Assembly: GCA_946482585.1 (NCBI GenBank)
Contig: CAMLSI010000040.1
Span: 1-16,898 of the forward strand
Direction: 5' to 3'
DNA length: 16,898 bases
Source of the DNA: an uncultured Lysobacteraceae bacterium
Lineage (GTDB): Bacteria; Pseudomonadota; Gammaproteobacteria; Xanthomonadales; Rhodanobacteraceae
Shown here: piece after piece, positions 14,656 through 16,898 of the stretch
Layout: the number at the start of each line of letters is the position of its first letter
Numbering within the stretch: the stretch's first letter is position 1
Program-made: the position numbers and the translations under genes
The notes under the pieces: generated by a model
What the model saw: only the letters and a program-made list of their open reading frames with translations
The model's database searches: none
Told to the model about the DNA's origin: nothing

Positions 14656-16052
14656 ACGACGCCTTCGACCTCATGCTCGGTGTCTATCGCGCGCCGCGCC
14701 GGGCGTCGCTGCTGCACGACCGTGCGCTGCCGCAGCAGATCATCGAGGTCGTCCGCGTCGCCGCCGGCGATGCCGAAGCCATCGCCGATGCGCGCGACAG
14801 CACCGGACTCGACGACACCGAACTGGCCGAAGCCGCCGTGCTGCTGCTGCATCACCTGCTGTTTTTCGACGGCGCCGATCACTACCGCGTACTCGGCGTC
14901 ACCGCGCAGACCGACGACGAACAGATCAAGCGCCACTACCGCGCGCTGATGCGCTGGCTGCATCCGGACCGCGATCCCGACAACCTGCACAGCGTGTTCG
15001 CCGAACGCGTGAATCGCGCCTGGAACGCGCTGCGCACGCCGCAGCGCCGCGCCAACTACGACGACGACCGTTTCGCCGGCTATGACGAACGGTTCGCGAG
15101 ACGGGATCCGGCGATCGACGAAGCCGCGACGTCTGCGGCCGCGGCCGCGACTTTGTCCGTACCGCGCTGGGCGCCGGAAGGCCGGCCCTGGCTCTCGGGC
15201 CGCACGGTGCGGCAGCTGCCGCAGATCGTGGCCGCCGGCGGTGCCTTCGTGGCAGTGCTGCTGCTGACGCTCGTGTTCTGGCTGCAGCGTCCTCAGGCGC
15301 AGCGACCGGCGGCGACGGTCGTACCGATCACGCTGCCGGGACCGGCGCCGCCGCCCGCGCCGCCGCCGGAACACGGCGCGGAAGTCCGTCGCGATGCCGA
15401 GATCGGCACCCTCCGCCCCGTTCCGTCGACGCTGTTCGCGAGTGCCGCATCGGTCTTGAGCGAGGCGGTCGCCGCGCCGGTGGCGGCTGACATGGGCACC
15501 CCGGCGCCCGAGCCCGCGCCGGTCGTCGTCGCCGCGCGCGCCGAACGCCGGCGTATCGATACAGCGCCGAGCACCGATTCCGCTCGCGCCGAAACACCGT
15601 CGCGTACCGAAACACCGACGCATGCCGAAACGCCGCGCGTCGTCGCGCCGAAACCCGCGATCGCCGTCGCGTCCGTGCCGGCCTCCGCGCTGTCCGAGGA
15701 CGAAATCGTCGCATTCGTCGCGCACTTCGAACATCTCTATGCCGGCGACGACGTCGACGCATTCCTGGCGCTGTTCGGCGACGAGGCAGTCGGCAACGGC
15801 AGCGACGGGCTGCGCGAGCTCAGCGTCGACTACCGCCGGCTGTTCTCGACCTATACGCGGCGCGAGCTGCGGCTGCGCGACATGCGCTGGCAGATCGACG
15901 CCGGCCGTGCGGTCGGCCATGGCCGCTACGACGCACACGTCGACACCAGCGCCGCCGGACCCAAGGAGTCGCAGGGCCAGATCCTGCTCGCACTGCGGCG
16001 CGACGGGAACCGACTGCGCATCACGCGCATCAACCACAGCGTGAGCCGCTGA
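14652..16052 (+). CDS. Membrane J-domain protein with proline-rich stalk and NTF2/SnoaL-like C-terminal domain
   Basis: A 466-residue protein of unusual architecture. Residues 1-74 are a helical segment. A J domain follows (about 75-137, DHYRVLGVTAQTDDEQIKRH with the essential HPD at 104-106), which should stimulate a DnaK-type chaperone in the cytoplasm. One membrane helix (about 192-210) leads to a low-complexity Pro/Ala-rich linker (about 211-345), which contains ETP repeats. The C-terminal 347-466 region (DEIVAFVAHFEHLYAGDDVDAF and later LRRDGNRLRITRINHS) looks like an NTF2/SnoaL-type cone fold, presumably periplasmic. The ATG overlaps the kinase stop by 4 nt, so it is co-translated with the BY-kinase. 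A role in assembling or regulating the export machine is inferred from position only. The J domain is firm; the C-terminal fold is moderately sure. Confidence 0.85.
   Translation: MNDAFDLMLGVYRAPRRASLLHDRALPQQIIEVVRVAAGDAEAIADARDSTGLDDTELAEAAVLLLHHLLFFDGADHYRVLGVTAQTDDEQIKRHYRALMRWLHPDRDPDNLHSVFAERVNRAWNALRTPQRRANYDDDRFAGYDERFARRDPAIDEAATSAAAAATLSVPRWAPEGRPWLSGRTVRQLPQIVAAGGAFVAVLLLTLVFWLQRPQAQRPAATVVPITLPGPAPPPAPPPEHGAEVRRDAEIGTLRPVPSTLFASAASVLSEAVAAPVAADMGTPAPEPAPVVVAARAERRRIDTAPSTDSARAETPSRTETPTHAETPRVVAPKPAIAVASVPASALSEDEIVAFVAHFEHLYAGDDVDAFLALFGDEAVGNGSDGLRELSVDYRRLFSTYTRRELRLRDMRWQIDAGRAVGHGRYDAHVDTSAAGPKESQGQILLALRRDGNRLRITRINHSVSR
15588..15641 (+). repeat. 18-bp tandem repeat coding for ETP hexapeptides
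   Basis: Three imperfect 18-bp units (15588-15605, 15606-15623, 15624-15641), each opening with a form of [GA]CCGAAAC[AG]CCG, encode AETPSR, TETPTH and AETPRV in the linker of the J-domain protein. Such units can vary in number by slippage and change the linker length. Confidence 0.6.
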
Positions 16053-16053
16053 C

Positions 16054-16898
16054 ATGCCGCGCGCGCGCCTGGCTCTCGCCCTGCCCCGCCTGCTGCTCGC
16101 GGGCTTCGCCGCGCTCGTCGCCGGCAAGGCGCTGATGCTGGGCGCGGCCGACATCGGTCTGCGCCGCGATTCGGCGCTCGTGCTGCAGCTCGACCGCGGC
16201 AATCCACAGGCTGTGCTGCGGCTCGCGCGCGACCGTGCGCCCGCCGGCGCCGTCGCGGACGACGAACGCAGCGATGCCGTGCGCGCCGCGCTCGCGCGCG
16301 CGCCGCTCGACGGCCGCCTCTGGCGCGAACTCGCCGCCGCCGCCGGTCCCGGCACGGCGCGGGGCCAAGCCTATCTGGGCACCGCACTGCGCCTGCGGCC
16401 GGCCGACGTGCGCACACGCGCCTGGCTCGCCGACAACGCGGCGGCACAGGGCGATCTCGCCGCCGCCGCGACGCACGTCGACGCGATCCTGCGCGTCGCG
16501 CCGCAGCACGCGGTCCGGTTGTTCCCGCTGCTGCAGACCTGGCTGCGCCGCGACGACGGTGTGGCCGCGATCGCGGCGACGTTCTCGCTGGCACCGGCCT
16601 GGCGGCGCGGGTTTTTCGCATCCGCACCGGCGGCGCCGCAGCGCGAAAGCGTGCTCGCGATGGCACAGCTGCTGCTGGTCCTGCGCCGCGGCGCCGCGGC
16701 GCCCGACCTCGGCGAAGGCGTGGTCGTCGTCGACCGTCTGCTCGCGCTGGCCGAGTACGAACGCGCCTGGCTGCTGTGGCAGGCATTGCAGTCCGCGGAC
16801 GAACGCGTCGGCTCGCAGCTGCGCAACGGCAATTTCGAGCGCGCGCTGATCGGCGGCGGATTCGACTGGATACTGCGCGGCGGCGGCGGCGGCGGGGC
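16054..16898 (+). CDS. Signal-anchored helical-repeat protein with a possible jelly-roll C-terminal domain (truncated by the window)
   Basis: The frame is open from ATG 16054 to the end of the window (281 codons) without a stop. It starts 1 nt after the J-domain gene, so it belongs to the same operon. Residues about 5-32 form a hydrophobic N-terminal anchor or signal peptide after MPRAR. Residues about 45-250 are Ala/Leu/Arg-rich helical hairpins with TPR-like spacing (for example GQAYLGTALRLRPADVRTRAWL and AAAATHVDAILRVAPQ). At 258-262 NGNFE, followed by FDW at 270-272, resembles the opening of a carbohydrate-binding jelly-roll domain seen after TPR regions in some exopolysaccharide-cluster proteins. 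That last point is from memory and tentative. The visible end is a run of GGC codons (polyglycine). Confidence 0.72.
   Translation, partial: MPRARLALALPRLLLAGFAALVAGKALMLGAADIGLRRDSALVLQLDRGNPQAVLRLARDRAPAGAVADDERSDAVRAALARAPLDGRLWRELAAAAGPGTARGQAYLGTALRLRPADVRTRAWLADNAAAQGDLAAAATHVDAILRVAPQHAVRLFPLLQTWLRRDDGVAAIAATFSLAPAWRRGFFASAPAAPQRESVLAMAQLLLVLRRGAAAPDLGEGVVVVDRLLALAEYERAWLLWQALQSADERVGSQLRNGNFERALIGGGFDWILRGGGGGG

Noticed and set aside
14607..16355. 582-codon minus-strand open frame
   Set aside because: Antisense to the J-domain gene, with low-complexity Arg/Gly/Asp composition.
1..16898. CRISPR arrays, insertion sequences, transposases, integrases, tRNA or rRNA genes
   Set aside because: No regularly spaced repeats, no transposase-like protein and no RNA-gene signature were seen on either strand.

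Overview
The window is GC-rich DNA (roughly two thirds G+C or more) densely packed with bacterial genes. A FabA-type dehydratase/isomerase, a WecA-type phosphosugar transferase and a GumB/GumC-like (Wza/Wzc-like) export pair point to a proteobacterium, most likely a gammaproteobacterium of the Xanthomonadales/Nevskiales kind. The taxon is an inference; no rRNA or tRNA gene is present.

Left block, minus strand, about 6437 down to 1: a tightly packed operon. In transcription order it encodes a MalS-like GH13 alpha-amylase without a signal peptide, a GT4 glycosyltransferase, a single-domain HPPD-like VOC protein, a class I/II aminotransferase, a CmlA-family diiron beta-hydroxylase (MBL fold), and the first 24 codons of a protein that looks like an acyl-adenylating enzyme (FAAL/NRPS-like) running off the window edge. 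The first four genes overlap one another (4, 14 and 1 nt), so they are probably co-translated. The CmlA-type enzymes known from chloramphenicol and FR900359 biosynthesis hydroxylate an aminoacyl group held on a nonribosomal peptide synthetase. This block therefore looks like the edge of an unrecognised natural-product cluster that has carbohydrate-active enzymes in its own operon.

Middle, 6438-9730: a roughly 500-nt divergent control region carries two palindromes. One lies inside a candidate promoter with a perfect TTGACA box. A plus-strand histidine-box membrane desaturase/hydroxylase follows, and it converges with fabA on the minus strand (stops 5 nt apart). A roughly 780-nt gene-free region then holds an AT-rich island with a 16-bp-period direct repeat, a perfect 10-bp inverted repeat, and a leader hairpin just before the next operon.

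Right block, plus strand, 9731 to the end: an exopolysaccharide assembly operon. It encodes a WecA-like initiating transferase, a PHP-type (CpsB/YwqE) tyrosine phosphatase, a GumB-like outer-membrane export lipoprotein, a Wzc/GumC-like chain-length regulator fused to a BY-kinase with a six-tyrosine tail, a membrane J-domain protein with a proline-rich stalk and an NTF2-like end, and a truncated helical-repeat protein ending in what may be a jelly-roll domain. The first gene would load a sugar phosphate on undecaprenyl phosphate. The kinase/phosphatase pair would control polymer length and export through the OPX lipoprotein. The roles of the last two proteins are not established.
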